Part shown: one piece after another, positions 56,365 to 64,000 of the stretch
Position numbering within the stretch: the first letter of the stretch is position 1
Layout of the letters: every line of letters begins with the position of its first letter
From: Alphaproteobacteria bacterium
Lineage (GTDB): Bacteria; Pseudomonadota; Alphaproteobacteria; Rickettsiales; JABSSG01
Assembly: GCA_030426905.1 (NCBI GenBank)
Contig: JAUHXQ010000002.1
Span: 1 to 64,000 of the forward strand
Reading direction: 5' to 3'
DNA: 64,000 nt
Translations under genes and position numbers: made by a program
The notes under the pieces: generated by a model
The model's database searches: none
Told to the model about the DNA's origin: nothing
What the model saw: the letters and a program-made list of their open reading frames with translations, nothing else

Positions 56365-56730
56365 ATGTCAATAAAGAGTAAATTTATTACTACAGCTGCT
56401 CTAAGCTTCATGACTCTTTGTAGTAATGCTCATGCAGCTGATTCTAGTAGCACAACAAACTCTACATCATCAGCTAATAAAACTCTTGACCCTAATGAAA
56501 CAGTAAAATGTTATGGAATAGCTAAAGCAGGTCAAAATGATTGTGGTGATGCTAGCAAAAAACATGGTTGTGCTGGTAGATCTACAGTAGATTATGATCC
56601 ATGTGAGTGGAAAGCCGTAAAGAGAAAGGATTGCATTGCTATGAAAGGACTTGAAACTCCTGCAAATTGTAAAACAGCTGAAGTAATGAATGAAGTGGAA
56701 GAAAAAATGCCAGAAATCAATAAAAAATGA
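56365..56730 (+). CDS. BufA1-type bufferin precursor (DUF2282)
   Basis: 121 residues. It has a Sec signal peptide (about 1-25, ending AHAA) and the DUF2282 core VKCYGIAKAGQNDCGDASKK, HGCAGRSTVDYDP, then CEWKAVKRKDC. Cysteines fall at 49, 60, 69, 80, 90 and 102 in the mature part. DUF2282 peptides are RiPP precursors modified by DUF692 enzymes and used in copper tolerance in other bacteria. Its stop overlaps the next start as ATGA. The C-terminus (EEKMPEINKK) is longer than usual. Confidence 0.87.
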   Translation: MSIKSKFITTAALSFMTLCSNAHAADSSSTTNSTSSANKTLDPNETVKCYGIAKAGQNDCGDASKKHGCAGRSTVDYDPCEWKAVKRKDCIAMKGLETPANCKTAEVMNEVEEKMPEINKK

Positions 56731-57605
56731 AACATGTTCCTATAAAGGCAGGGCTTGGTTTGCGAGGAGAACATCATGAAGAGGTACTCCAAACTAAGCC
56801 TGATGTTTCTTGGTGGGAAATTCACACAGAAAATTTTTTTGCAGAAGGAGGAGCGGCTCTTAGATTACTAAGTGGAATTGCAGATCTTTATCCTCTCAGT
56901 TTTCATGGAGTAGGCCTTTCTCTTGGCACAGCAGGTAAATTGGATAAAGAGCATTTGAGCAAAACTAAATATCTTATAGATCGGTTTAAACCTGCTCTTG
57001 TATCAGAGCATATTTCTTGGGGGCAGTATAATAATATACACACTAATGACCTACTTCCTCTACCGTACAATGAAGAATCACTAGAAATTTTATCTCGTAA
57101 CATTAACCATACACAAGATTTTTTTGGGAGACAAATTTTACTAGAAAACCCTTCTACTTATCTTGAGTTTAAGTCTTCTACAATGAGCGAGCATCAGTTT
57201 ATTGATCAAATGGTTGCTAATACTAAATGCGCTATTTTGCTCGATGTTAATAATGTTTATGTAAGTAGTAAAAATAATGATTTTAATCCTTTTGATTATA
57301 TAAAGGCAATAAATCCTAAATATATAAAAGAAATTCATCTTGCAGGGCATGAAAAAGTTAACAAAAATCTTATAATTGATACACATAACGACAAGGTTTG
57401 CAAAGAAGTTTGGCATTTATATGATTTTACTATAAAAACTTTAGGTCCTATTCCAACTTTAATCGAGTGGGATGCAGATCTACCATCTCTTGAAATTTTG
57501 CGATCAGAAGAAAAAAAGGCACAAGCGATTCTCGATAAATATAACGCCAATAGCACTATAGAAAATGGACTTAAAACTAAAAGACCTACAGAAAGAATTT
57601 ATTAA
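56727..57605 (+). CDS. DUF692 multinuclear iron enzyme (MbnB/BufB family)
   Basis: 292 residues of a TIM barrel. Candidate metal ligands are H60 (FHGVGLSLG), E94/H95 (VSEHISWG), E140/N141 (LLENPSTY), D173/N175 (LLDVNNVY), H204 and H208 (IHLAGHEK), and E247/D249 (LIEWDADL). DUF692 enzymes oxidise cysteines of precursor peptides to thiooxazoles or oxazolones with O2 and Fe. It is coupled to the DUF2282 gene by ATGA and overlaps the next gene by 41 bases. Confidence 0.9.
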   Translation: MKHVPIKAGLGLRGEHHEEVLQTKPDVSWWEIHTENFFAEGGAALRLLSGIADLYPLSFHGVGLSLGTAGKLDKEHLSKTKYLIDRFKPALVSEHISWGQYNNIHTNDLLPLPYNEESLEILSRNINHTQDFFGRQILLENPSTYLEFKSSTMSEHQFIDQMVANTKCAILLDVNNVYVSSKNNDFNPFDYIKAINPKYIKEIHLAGHEKVNKNLIIDTHNDKVCKEVWHLYDFTIKTLGPIPTLIEWDADLPSLEILRSEEKKAQAILDKYNANSTIENGLKTKRPTERIY

Positions 57606-58344
57606 TTACATATACAGTGATTGCGACAAATGTAGTCAAGAGTTGCTATCTAATATAAAGGCGCATTCAATACTGGAATCGTTAAAAACATATAAGCGTA
57701 ACTCAATATTATCATTATTCGATACTATAAAAATTACCTATTATTCAGTATGTTTAATCCTTGGCGAAGAGTTTTTTAAGTCGCTAGTATTTGCATATAT
57801 TGAAAAAAATAGATCTAGAAGTGGTAATTTAGATATGTATGGGTTTTCATTTCCAAATTTTTTACAGCAAAAAAATATTAGTCCTCAATACTTGATGGAT
57901 ATAGCAATTCTTGATCTGAATTTTCATTTAATATCAATGATGCCTGATTTTCAGGCTATTCCTATTGAGGAATTTAAAAATATACCTCAGCAAGAATATG
58001 AAAATATTACTTTCATCCTTAATCCTACTTGCAAAATATTATCACTGGAGCATGATGTAGTTAAATACTGGCAATATATGCATGAACATGAAAAAACTAA
58101 TGCTAAAATCAGGATAACAAGCAAAGAAAGTCAAGTATTAATATTCAGAGATGATAATAATCACATTCATTATTCGGCTTTAGATGTTGTTGAAAATTAT
58201 TTCTTGAATTTGTGCCAGGAGGGGAAAAGATTTTTTGATATCTTTGAATCTTTAATAGAAATTGATAGTAAATTTGACCTTAACAGTCTATTGAAGAAAT
58301 TTATTGAGAAACAAATTATAATTGGCTTTACTTATAATCATTAA
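57565..58344 (+). CDS. DUF2063 partner protein (BufC/MbnC-like)
   Basis: 259 residues starting inside the DUF692 gene. The N-terminal putative-DNA-binding helical domain (LKDLQKEFINYIY, then YKRNSILSLFDTIKITYYSV at about 39-58) is the DUF2063 hallmark, followed by MDIAILDLNF and a C-terminal winged-helix-like part. The pair acts as substrate-recruiting partner of DUF692 enzymes. The strong overlap implies a fixed stoichiometry. Confidence 0.82.
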   Translation: MDLKLKDLQKEFINYIYSDCDKCSQELLSNIKAHSILESLKTYKRNSILSLFDTIKITYYSVCLILGEEFFKSLVFAYIEKNRSRSGNLDMYGFSFPNFLQQKNISPQYLMDIAILDLNFHLISMMPDFQAIPIEEFKNIPQQEYENITFILNPTCKILSLEHDVVKYWQYMHEHEKTNAKIRITSKESQVLIFRDDNNHIHYSALDVVENYFLNLCQEGKRFFDIFESLIEIDSKFDLNSLLKKFIEKQIIIGFTYNH

Positions 58345-58357
58345 AGAAGAATAAACT

Positions 58358-59056
58358 ATGAGTATGAACTACAAAATTTTATGGATTGACACTGGCAAAT
58401 TATTTTTCCAAATCATAAGAAAATCGTCGTTATATATACTATTATTGGTGGTAATGCATGTATTATATCAATATACGTTGACTAAATTATTCAAAGATTC
58501 AAAGAATATTTTTTTGTATGTTTCATTATACAATATTTTAATTTACCCAGCTTTAATAATTTTTATGTTACATTTCATTAGTTGCGCTCTTGCAAATAAA
58601 AACCCCCTTGATGTTGAAGAGATTTTTTATAATACTAAATCTTGTTATTCAGCAATATTTGTATTTCATTTTATTATATACTTACTTAGCACTTATCTAG
58701 GAATAGCAGGTGGTTTATTGGTTACAGCTATTGTCTATTTGAAACTACCTTTTGTTGAGTCATCAATATTTTTTAATAAAAAATCTCTTTGGAATGCAAT
58801 TAAGGAAAGTCACAACTTAACCCAGGATAAGCTAGTCTTTTATATGTTTATCTTAGTTGCTTCTTTTTCAGTATTATTTTCTTTGGTAATGAAAATTACA
58901 ATGAACATACAACCAATGCTAGTGAATTATGATCAAGTTTATATTATAATTTCAAACATTTTAAGGATGTTCATCATATTTTTTGCTAAAACATATCTTG
59001 TATCACTATATCGCGTGGTTACTTGCGATAGAGTAATGCACGTTAGGTATACATAA
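58358..59056 (+). CDS. Polytopic membrane protein, unknown function
   Basis: 232 residues with five to six hydrophobic segments (about 15-38, 50-75, 92-125, 158-178, 195-218). It starts 13 bases after the DUF2063 gene and so is probably the last gene of the bufferin operon. Many bufferin operons end with a DoxX-type membrane protein; this one does not look like DoxX to me. An exporter or quinone-linked partner is possible but unproven. Confidence 0.68.
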   Translation: MSMNYKILWIDTGKLFFQIIRKSSLYILLLVVMHVLYQYTLTKLFKDSKNIFLYVSLYNILIYPALIIFMLHFISCALANKNPLDVEEIFYNTKSCYSAIFVFHFIIYLLSTYLGIAGGLLVTAIVYLKLPFVESSIFFNKKSLWNAIKESHNLTQDKLVFYMFILVASFSVLFSLVMKITMNIQPMLVNYDQVYIIISNILRMFIIFFAKTYLVSLYRVVTCDRVMHVRYT

Positions 59057-59058
59057 AA

Positions 59059-59571
59059 TTATAAATCTACTAAGCTTCCTTCCGCACTATTATAATGAGA
59101 ATGTATTTCTCCACATAACGTTTTGCAATACTCCTCTTTACTATGAGTGTGGCCTCTTATGTATTCACCTTTAAAATACGCATTATAATCGATGTCAGCA
59201 ACGTTCCATTTATCTTCTAACTCTTCTGAAGAGCATGCAAATAGAATAGGCTTTATCGCATCAAAGTCATATGGACACGCTAATTTAATTGTTAGAAATA
59301 CTGGTGGCGTGCACCAAAAAAAAGCTTTGTAAATAGAAATAGGATTATTCTCATTGTAAGAATCTAGACATTTAGCTAAAAAAACACAAAAAAAGGATAA
59401 TAAGATGAATTCTGATGAGTCTTCACTCTGATACGGCAATAAATGAGGTGGAATATGGTTTTTTGCTATTTCAGAAAGTTGTTTTATACGGTAAAAATCC
59501 TCATTTTTTGGTTCTGTGCCAAAAAGTTCTTCTTCTAGATCACTTAGAATTTTACATTGTTGTGTAGTCAT
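59059..59571 (-). CDS. Hypothetical protein
   Basis: 170 residues. It has a polar, charged N-terminus, a central LLSFFCVFLAKCLDSY and FFWCTPPVFLTIKLACP segment, and a His/Glu-rich C-terminus (RGHTHSKEEYCKTLC, EIHSHYNSAEG). It is preceded by a strong GAGGAG ribosome-binding site, so it is a real gene. No family was recognised. It is convergent with the previous gene (2-base gap) and upstream of secA on the same strand as secA's end. Confidence 0.62.
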   Translation of the reverse strand: MTTQQCKILSDLEEELFGTEPKNEDFYRIKQLSEIAKNHIPPHLLPYQSEDSSEFILLSFFCVFLAKCLDSYNENNPISIYKAFFWCTPPVFLTIKLACPYDFDAIKPILFACSSEELEDKWNVADIDYNAYFKGEYIRGHTHSKEEYCKTLCGEIHSHYNSAEGSLVDL

Positions 59572-59613
59572 AGCTTATACTCCTCTTAAATTTTAAATTA
59601 AATAATTAATTTT

Positions 59614-62355
59614 TTATAATTTACCGTGGCAATGTTTGTACTTTTTTCCTGATCCGCAAGGGCATTGGTCATTGCGCCCAACTTTGCCCCAAGTAGTAGG
59701 ATCATGCGGCAGTTGATCTTCGCCTTTAGGGCGAGAGTAGGGCGTATTGCTTTTATCATCACCATGAATATGCATACTACTATGCTCTGCTATTTTAGGA
59801 GCAGCTGGATCATGCCTTGATTCAAATACTCCTTTTCGTGGCTCGCTATCACTATGAAGAGTATGAGAATCTTTATCTTCGTCAATCTCCATGCGCATTA
59901 TTCTTGTAATGTAGAGCTCTTTAATTTGCTCAAGCATATGAGAAAAATACTCGAATGCTTCTCTTTTATATTCGTTTAATGGATCTTTTTGTGCATAAGC
60001 TCTTAAATAAATACCATGTCGCAAATGATCTAGAGATAAAAGATGATCTTTCCATAATTGATCTATAGTAATAAGCAAAATCCTCTTTTCAGCTAGATTA
60101 AATAATTCCTTACCAAACTCTTGTTGTTTAGTATTTAGGATTTTATGAATTTTTTCTAATAAATATTTGCAAATATCCTCATTATTTACTCCATCCTTCG
60201 CCAGGTATTTTTCGATATCCATTGCAGACCCATACACATGCTCTAGCTTTACTGCTAACCCCTTAATATCCCATTCCTCTTTAAATTTTTTCTCTGGAAT
60301 ATATTGCCCAACTATACCAAAGTTAAGGTCTTCGCACATTCCCAGTACAGTATCGTGTATATCATTCTTTGTAATTACAGAGCGTCTTTGCTCATAGACG
60401 ACTTTGCGCTGGTCATTCATTACATCATCAAATTTTAAAAGATTACGTCGTATTTCATAGTTTCTCATTTCAACTTTTCGCTGCGCTTTAGCAATTGTCC
60501 TACTGATCATTGGATGAAAAATTGCTTCACCTTTCTTAAGTCCTAGTGTTTTAAGAATGCTTGAAATTTTTTCTGAAGCAAAGATACGCATTAAATCATC
60601 TTCAAGAGATAGATAAAATATACTTCGTCCAGGATCTCCCATTCTTCCTGAGCGACCACGAAGCTGATTATCTATTCTTCTACTTTCGTGTCTTTCCGTC
60701 CCAATTACCAATAATCCTCCAGCTTCTAGTGCTGTTTTTTTGTCTATAGCTACTTGTTTCGTAATCTTCTCTAGCTCTTTTTGATATTTTTGTGTTGATG
60801 AATCTTCAACTTTATCAAAAGCTAACATTTCTGCATTTCCACCGAGCATAATATCGGTTCCACGTCCTGCCATATTAGTTGCAATTGTAACAGCGCCTGG
60901 TCTGCCAGCTTGAGCAATAATTGAAGCTTCTTTCTCATGATGTTTAGCGTTGAGCACGTTGTGTTTTATTTTTTTCTTTTTTAAGATAGCTGAGATATGC
61001 TCAGATTTTTCTATGCTAATTGTCCCAACCAATATAGGCTGTTGCTTTGCATGATGCTTTTCTATTTCTTCTATAATTGCATGATGTTTTTCTTCAACAG
61101 TACGATATATTAGATCATCTTCATCTTTTCTAAGCAGCGGATTTTTTGTTGGTACTGATAGGACTTGCAAACCATAAATATCATAAAACTCTGCAGCTTC
61201 AGTCATTGCTGTGCCTGTCATTCCAGCAAGTTTTGGGTATAGTCTAAAGTAATTTTGGAATGTAATTGATGCAAGAGTTTGATTTTCATTCTGCACAGGT
61301 ACTCTTTCTTTTGCCTCTAACGCTTGATGTAATCCTTCTGAGAAGCGCCTGCCTTCCATAACTCTTCCTGTAAACTCGTCTATAATCATTACTTGATTAT
61401 TTTTGATGATGTAATCAACATTGTTGGTAAACAACTTATGAGCTTTTAGTGCCTGATTAACGTGATGAAGAATTGTAACATTATCGATATCAAAAAGACT
61501 TGACTCCTTTGCAATTAAATTCTCCTTAATTAGGAGCTCTTCAATATGGCTTGCTCCAGCATCAGTTAAAGATATACTGCGAGATTTCTCATCTTTCTCA
61601 AAATCGCTATCCTTTAATTTTACTATTAATTTATCTACGAAACAATAAAGGTCAGAACGATCTTCAGAAGGGCCAGATATTACCAAAGGAGTCCTAGCTT
61701 CATCAATTAATATTGAGTCAACTTCATCAATGATTGCATAATAAAAAGATTTTTGTACGCAGTGCTCTACAGAATGTTTCATATTATCGCGTAGATAATC
61801 AAAGCCTAATTCATTATTAGTTGCGTAGATTATATCAGACTCATATGCTTCTTTTCTTTGCTCATCATCAACTTCATTAGTAATACAACCAACAGTAAGA
61901 CCAAGGAATTTATATATTTTTCCCATCCATTCCGCATCTCTTTTAGCTAGGTAATCGTTAACTGTTACTATATGCACTCCTTTTCCTGTCAAAGCATTAA
62001 GATAAGCAGGTAAGGTTGATGCTAAAGTTTTACCTTCGCCAGTTTTCATCTCAGCAATCATACCTTTATGCAAAGCTATGCCACCGATTAACTGCACATC
62101 ATAGTGACGCTGCCCTAAAACTCTCTTGGCAGCCTCTCGCATCACAGCAAAAGCATCTGGCAATACCTCATCTAAATTCTCACCTTGTTGCTGAATACGA
62201 TTTTGTAGCAATTTAGTATTTTCTCTTAAGTCAATGTCGGATAATTTTTGATATTTTGCTTCTAATTCATTAATTTTGTTTACAGTAGAGTGAAATGATT
62301 TTAAATAACGATCGTTTGCACTACCAAAAATTCTTTTCATTAAGGATTTCAGCAT
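59614..62355 (-). CDS. secA: Preprotein translocase ATPase SecA
   Basis: 913 residues. The Walker A MKTGEGKTLAST (about 102-113), the DEAD-type IDEVDSILIDEARTP (about 208-222), the helicase C-terminal TNMAGRGTDIMLGGNAE (about 490-506), HESRRIDNQLRGRSGRMGDPGRS, and the C-terminal zinc finger CPCGSGKKYKHCHGK (about 898-912) are all intact. It drives translocation through SecYEG. A divergent peptidyl-prolyl isomerase gene lies upstream. Confidence 0.98.
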   Translation of the reverse strand: MLKSLMKRIFGSANDRYLKSFHSTVNKINELEAKYQKLSDIDLRENTKLLQNRIQQQGENLDEVLPDAFAVMREAAKRVLGQRHYDVQLIGGIALHKGMIAEMKTGEGKTLASTLPAYLNALTGKGVHIVTVNDYLAKRDAEWMGKIYKFLGLTVGCITNEVDDEQRKEAYESDIIYATNNELGFDYLRDNMKHSVEHCVQKSFYYAIIDEVDSILIDEARTPLVISGPSEDRSDLYCFVDKLIVKLKDSDFEKDEKSRSISLTDAGASHIEELLIKENLIAKESSLFDIDNVTILHHVNQALKAHKLFTNNVDYIIKNNQVMIIDEFTGRVMEGRRFSEGLHQALEAKERVPVQNENQTLASITFQNYFRLYPKLAGMTGTAMTEAAEFYDIYGLQVLSVPTKNPLLRKDEDDLIYRTVEEKHHAIIEEIEKHHAKQQPILVGTISIEKSEHISAILKKKKIKHNVLNAKHHEKEASIIAQAGRPGAVTIATNMAGRGTDIMLGGNAEMLAFDKVEDSSTQKYQKELEKITKQVAIDKKTALEAGGLLVIGTERHESRRIDNQLRGRSGRMGDPGRSIFYLSLEDDLMRIFASEKISSILKTLGLKKGEAIFHPMISRTIAKAQRKVEMRNYEIRRNLLKFDDVMNDQRKVVYEQRRSVITKNDIHDTVLGMCEDLNFGIVGQYIPEKKFKEEWDIKGLAVKLEHVYGSAMDIEKYLAKDGVNNEDICKYLLEKIHKILNTKQQEFGKELFNLAEKRILLITIDQLWKDHLLSLDHLRHGIYLRAYAQKDPLNEYKREAFEYFSHMLEQIKELYITRIMRMEIDEDKDSHTLHSDSEPRKGVFESRHDPAAPKIAEHSSMHIHGDDKSNTPYSRPKGEDQLPHDPTTWGKVGRNDQCPCGSGKKYKHCHGKL

Positions 62356-62459
62356 GATTTTACTTTATTTATTTGAAATTTTACTTTACCAGCATAGATT
62401 ATTAGTGCATTATTAGAAAGAATTAATTTCTCAATAGCAATATAATTAAAGGTTTAATA

Positions 62460-63284
62460 ATGATCATGAGAATCAAACATCTACTACCGGTTGCCGCATT
62501 TTTATTTACCGCATCATTAAATGTTTCAGCTTCATCAGATATAGTAGCAAAATATAATGGTAAAGATATACATAAAGCAGAAATAGAGAAGAAACTAAGG
62601 ATCCTCTTTCAAGGTTCTTTACCAGAAGGCAAAAAAAATTTTGATGCCTTAAATAAAGAAATTAAACAAAGGCTAGTTGCTGAAATTGTGCAGCAAAAAA
62701 CTCTAGAAGATGAGATAGCAAAATCTTCAATTAAAGATAATGATCTTTACAAACAGCAAGTTGCTGAAATAGAAAAAGAAATAGCTATTAATGTTTTCCT
62801 AGATCATTATGCAAAAAGAAAAGTTACTGATCAAATGCTAAATGCTGAGTACAGTAATTATATTAAAACCCTAAAAGAAAATGATGAGCTAAAAGTAAGT
62901 CATGTGATAGTTAACGATGAAAACAAAGCTAAAGATCTTTTAAAGCAAATCAACAATAAGGCAATTACTTTTGAAGAAGCTGCAAAACAAAACAATATTG
63001 ATGCTACTAGAGCTCAATCTGGTGAAATTGGTTATATTTCAAAAGGAAAAACAGTCCCAGAATTTGAGCAGGCAGCATATAGTGCAAAAAAAAATAATGT
63101 TGTTGGTCCTATTAAAACAGATTTTGGTTGGCATTTAATTAAAGTTACTGACTCTAGAAAGCAAAAAGTTCCTAAATTTGAAGAGATTAAGCCTCAATTA
63201 GCACAGCAAGTATCTGCAAAAGTAAAACAACAATATGTTATAGATGTAATGAAAAACGCTAACATCCAAACTTTTGTTGAATAA
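62460..63284 (+). CDS. Parvulin-type peptidyl-prolyl cis-trans isomerase
   Basis: 274 residues. A signal peptide (MRIKHLLPVAAFLFTASLNV-like, about 3-24) precedes a helical chaperone domain and a PpiC/parvulin domain at about 143-235 (KVSHVIVNDENKAKDLL; FEEAAKQNN; GEIGYISKGKTVPEFEQAAY; GWHLIKVTDSR). It assists folding of exported proteins in the periplasm. The ATG at 62460 or at 62466 can start it. Confidence 0.92.
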   Translation: MIMRIKHLLPVAAFLFTASLNVSASSDIVAKYNGKDIHKAEIEKKLRILFQGSLPEGKKNFDALNKEIKQRLVAEIVQQKTLEDEIAKSSIKDNDLYKQQVAEIEKEIAINVFLDHYAKRKVTDQMLNAEYSNYIKTLKENDELKVSHVIVNDENKAKDLLKQINNKAITFEEAAKQNNIDATRAQSGEIGYISKGKTVPEFEQAAYSAKKNNVVGPIKTDFGWHLIKVTDSRKQKVPKFEEIKPQLAQQVSAKVKQQYVIDVMKNANIQTFVE

Positions 63285-63290
63285 TTCATT

Positions 63291-63320
63291 AGGCACTGTT
63301 TAGTTCTATAGGCAGTGCCT
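63291..63320 (+). terminator. Hairpin between the parvulin and S9 peptidase genes
   Basis: AGGCACTG (63291-63298) pairs perfectly with CAGTGCCT (63313-63320) around a 14-nt loop just after the parvulin stop. The T content afterwards is low, so termination is probable but not clear. Confidence 0.5.
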
Positions 63321-63350
63321 TCCTAAAGTTTTCTAAAATGGAGAGAAATT

Positions 63351-64000
63351 ATGACCCAAGATTTAATTCCACGCGAGGTATTGTTTGGCAACCCAGACAA
63401 AATATCAGCAAAAATTAGCCGAGATGGTAAATATATTTCATATTTAGCACCTTTGAATGGTGTGCTTAATATCTATGTAGCAGACCTTGAAGATCTAGAT
63501 AATCCTTTTCCTATAACCAAAGATGAGGAGAGGGGGATACGTTCTTCATTGTGGTTATATGACAATGAACACATTATTTATATCCAAGATGATAAAGGTG
63601 ATGAAAATTGGCATATATATTCAGTAAATATAAATACTAAAGAAAGCAAAAATTTAACTCCCTTTAAGGGAGTAAGGGCAGGTATTGTAAAATACAGTCG
63701 AAATTTCCCTAATAAATTAATGGTATTACTTAATAAGCAAAATCCAGAATATTTTGACTTATACCAACTTGATGTAGCTAGCGGAGATCTCGAGTTAGTC
63801 TACGAAAACAAAGCAAAATTCTCTTCTATGCATATTGATGATGATTATAAATTACGTTTTGCTAGCAGAGAAAATAGTGAAGGTGAAGTAGAAATACATC
63901 AATTTGAAGATGACTTATCTACGACGCTATTTTTGACAGTACCAGCAGACGATCGTTACAACACAACCATCCTTGGTTTTGATAAAACAGGAGATACAAT
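63351..64000 (+). CDS. S9-family prolyl oligopeptidase-like peptidase, N-terminal part (partial)
   Basis: The open frame starts at the ATG at 63351 after a GGAGAG ribosome-binding site and runs off the right edge. About 216 residues of a beta-propeller-like domain are visible (DGKYISYLAPLNGVLNIYVA; EHIIYIQDDKGDENWHIY; VNINTKESKNLTPFKGVRA), matching the S9C acylaminoacyl-peptidase-like proteins common in Rickettsiales. The catalytic Ser-Asp-His triad would be beyond the window. Confidence 0.88.
   Translation, partial: MTQDLIPREVLFGNPDKISAKISRDGKYISYLAPLNGVLNIYVADLEDLDNPFPITKDEERGIRSSLWLYDNEHIIYIQDDKGDENWHIYSVNINTKESKNLTPFKGVRAGIVKYSRNFPNKLMVLLNKQNPEYFDLYQLDVASGDLELVYENKAKFSSMHIDDDYKLRFASRENSEGEVEIHQFEDDLSTTLFLTVPADDRYNTTILGFDKTGDT

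Overview
The window reads as about 64 kb of an AT-rich (roughly one third G+C by eye) chromosome from an obligately intracellular alphaproteobacterium, most likely in the order Rickettsiales (Midichloriaceae- or Rickettsiaceae-like). The reasons are the gene-transfer-agent (GTA)-type capsid and tail genes, a COQ9-family gene, an IleS with an HYGH/KLSKR signature, CcmF, small genome-style intergenic decay, and the tuf-tRNA(Trp)-secE-nusG-rplKAJL-rpoBC order. The species cannot be fixed from the sequence alone.

Layout. (1) 1-11796: the end of tuf, tRNA-Trp, secE, nusG, rplK, rplA, rplJ, rplL (with a good terminator), rpoB and rpoC, the transcription/translation core. (2) 12118-13676: a PutP-type sodium/proline symporter and the SRP 4.5S RNA. 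(3) 13984-32800: a rearranged GTA/prophage-like cluster: portal, prohead protease, major capsid, then an embedded block of non-structural genes (a Lys/Ala-rich histone-like protein, a CADD-type diiron/pABA enzyme on the minus strand, and a 1472-residue protein of unknown function), then the tail chaperone, head-tail connector, head closure protein, distal tail protein, hub, a DUF2335 membrane protein, NlpC/P60 peptidase, the giant TIM-barrel tail protein, DUF2793, an unassigned structured RNA locus, holin and GH24 lysozyme. Genes for the tail terminator, tail tube and tape measure are not in their usual place between the head closure and distal tail genes. (4) 32867-41141: a small membrane protein, an AEC transporter, rpsU (no canonical start codon), COQ9, ileS, gpsA, a DivK-like response regulator and a detached terminase large subunit. 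(5) 41514-47743: the classical dnaA-dnaN-recF-gyrB block. (6) 47773-55954: ccmF, ispE, an RDD protein, murD, yraN, yihY, rluC (minus), rplY and pth, mostly tightly packed. (7) 56105-59056: a bufferin-type RiPP operon (Cys/His-rich small precursor, DUF2282 precursor, DUF692 enzyme, DUF2063 partner, membrane protein). (8) 59059-64000: an unknown protein, secA, a parvulin-type isomerase and the start of an S9 peptidase.

The most unusual loci are: a G+C-rich, promoter- and terminator-bounded structured RNA of about 300 nt inside the GTA cluster (31349-31647); the bufferin operon in what looks like an intracellular bacterium; the 1472-residue repeat-bearing membrane protein lodged between the capsid and tail genes; the CADD homologue with its metal ligands, lysine and three of four recalled tyrosines intact; and rpsU, which must start at a non-canonical codon.
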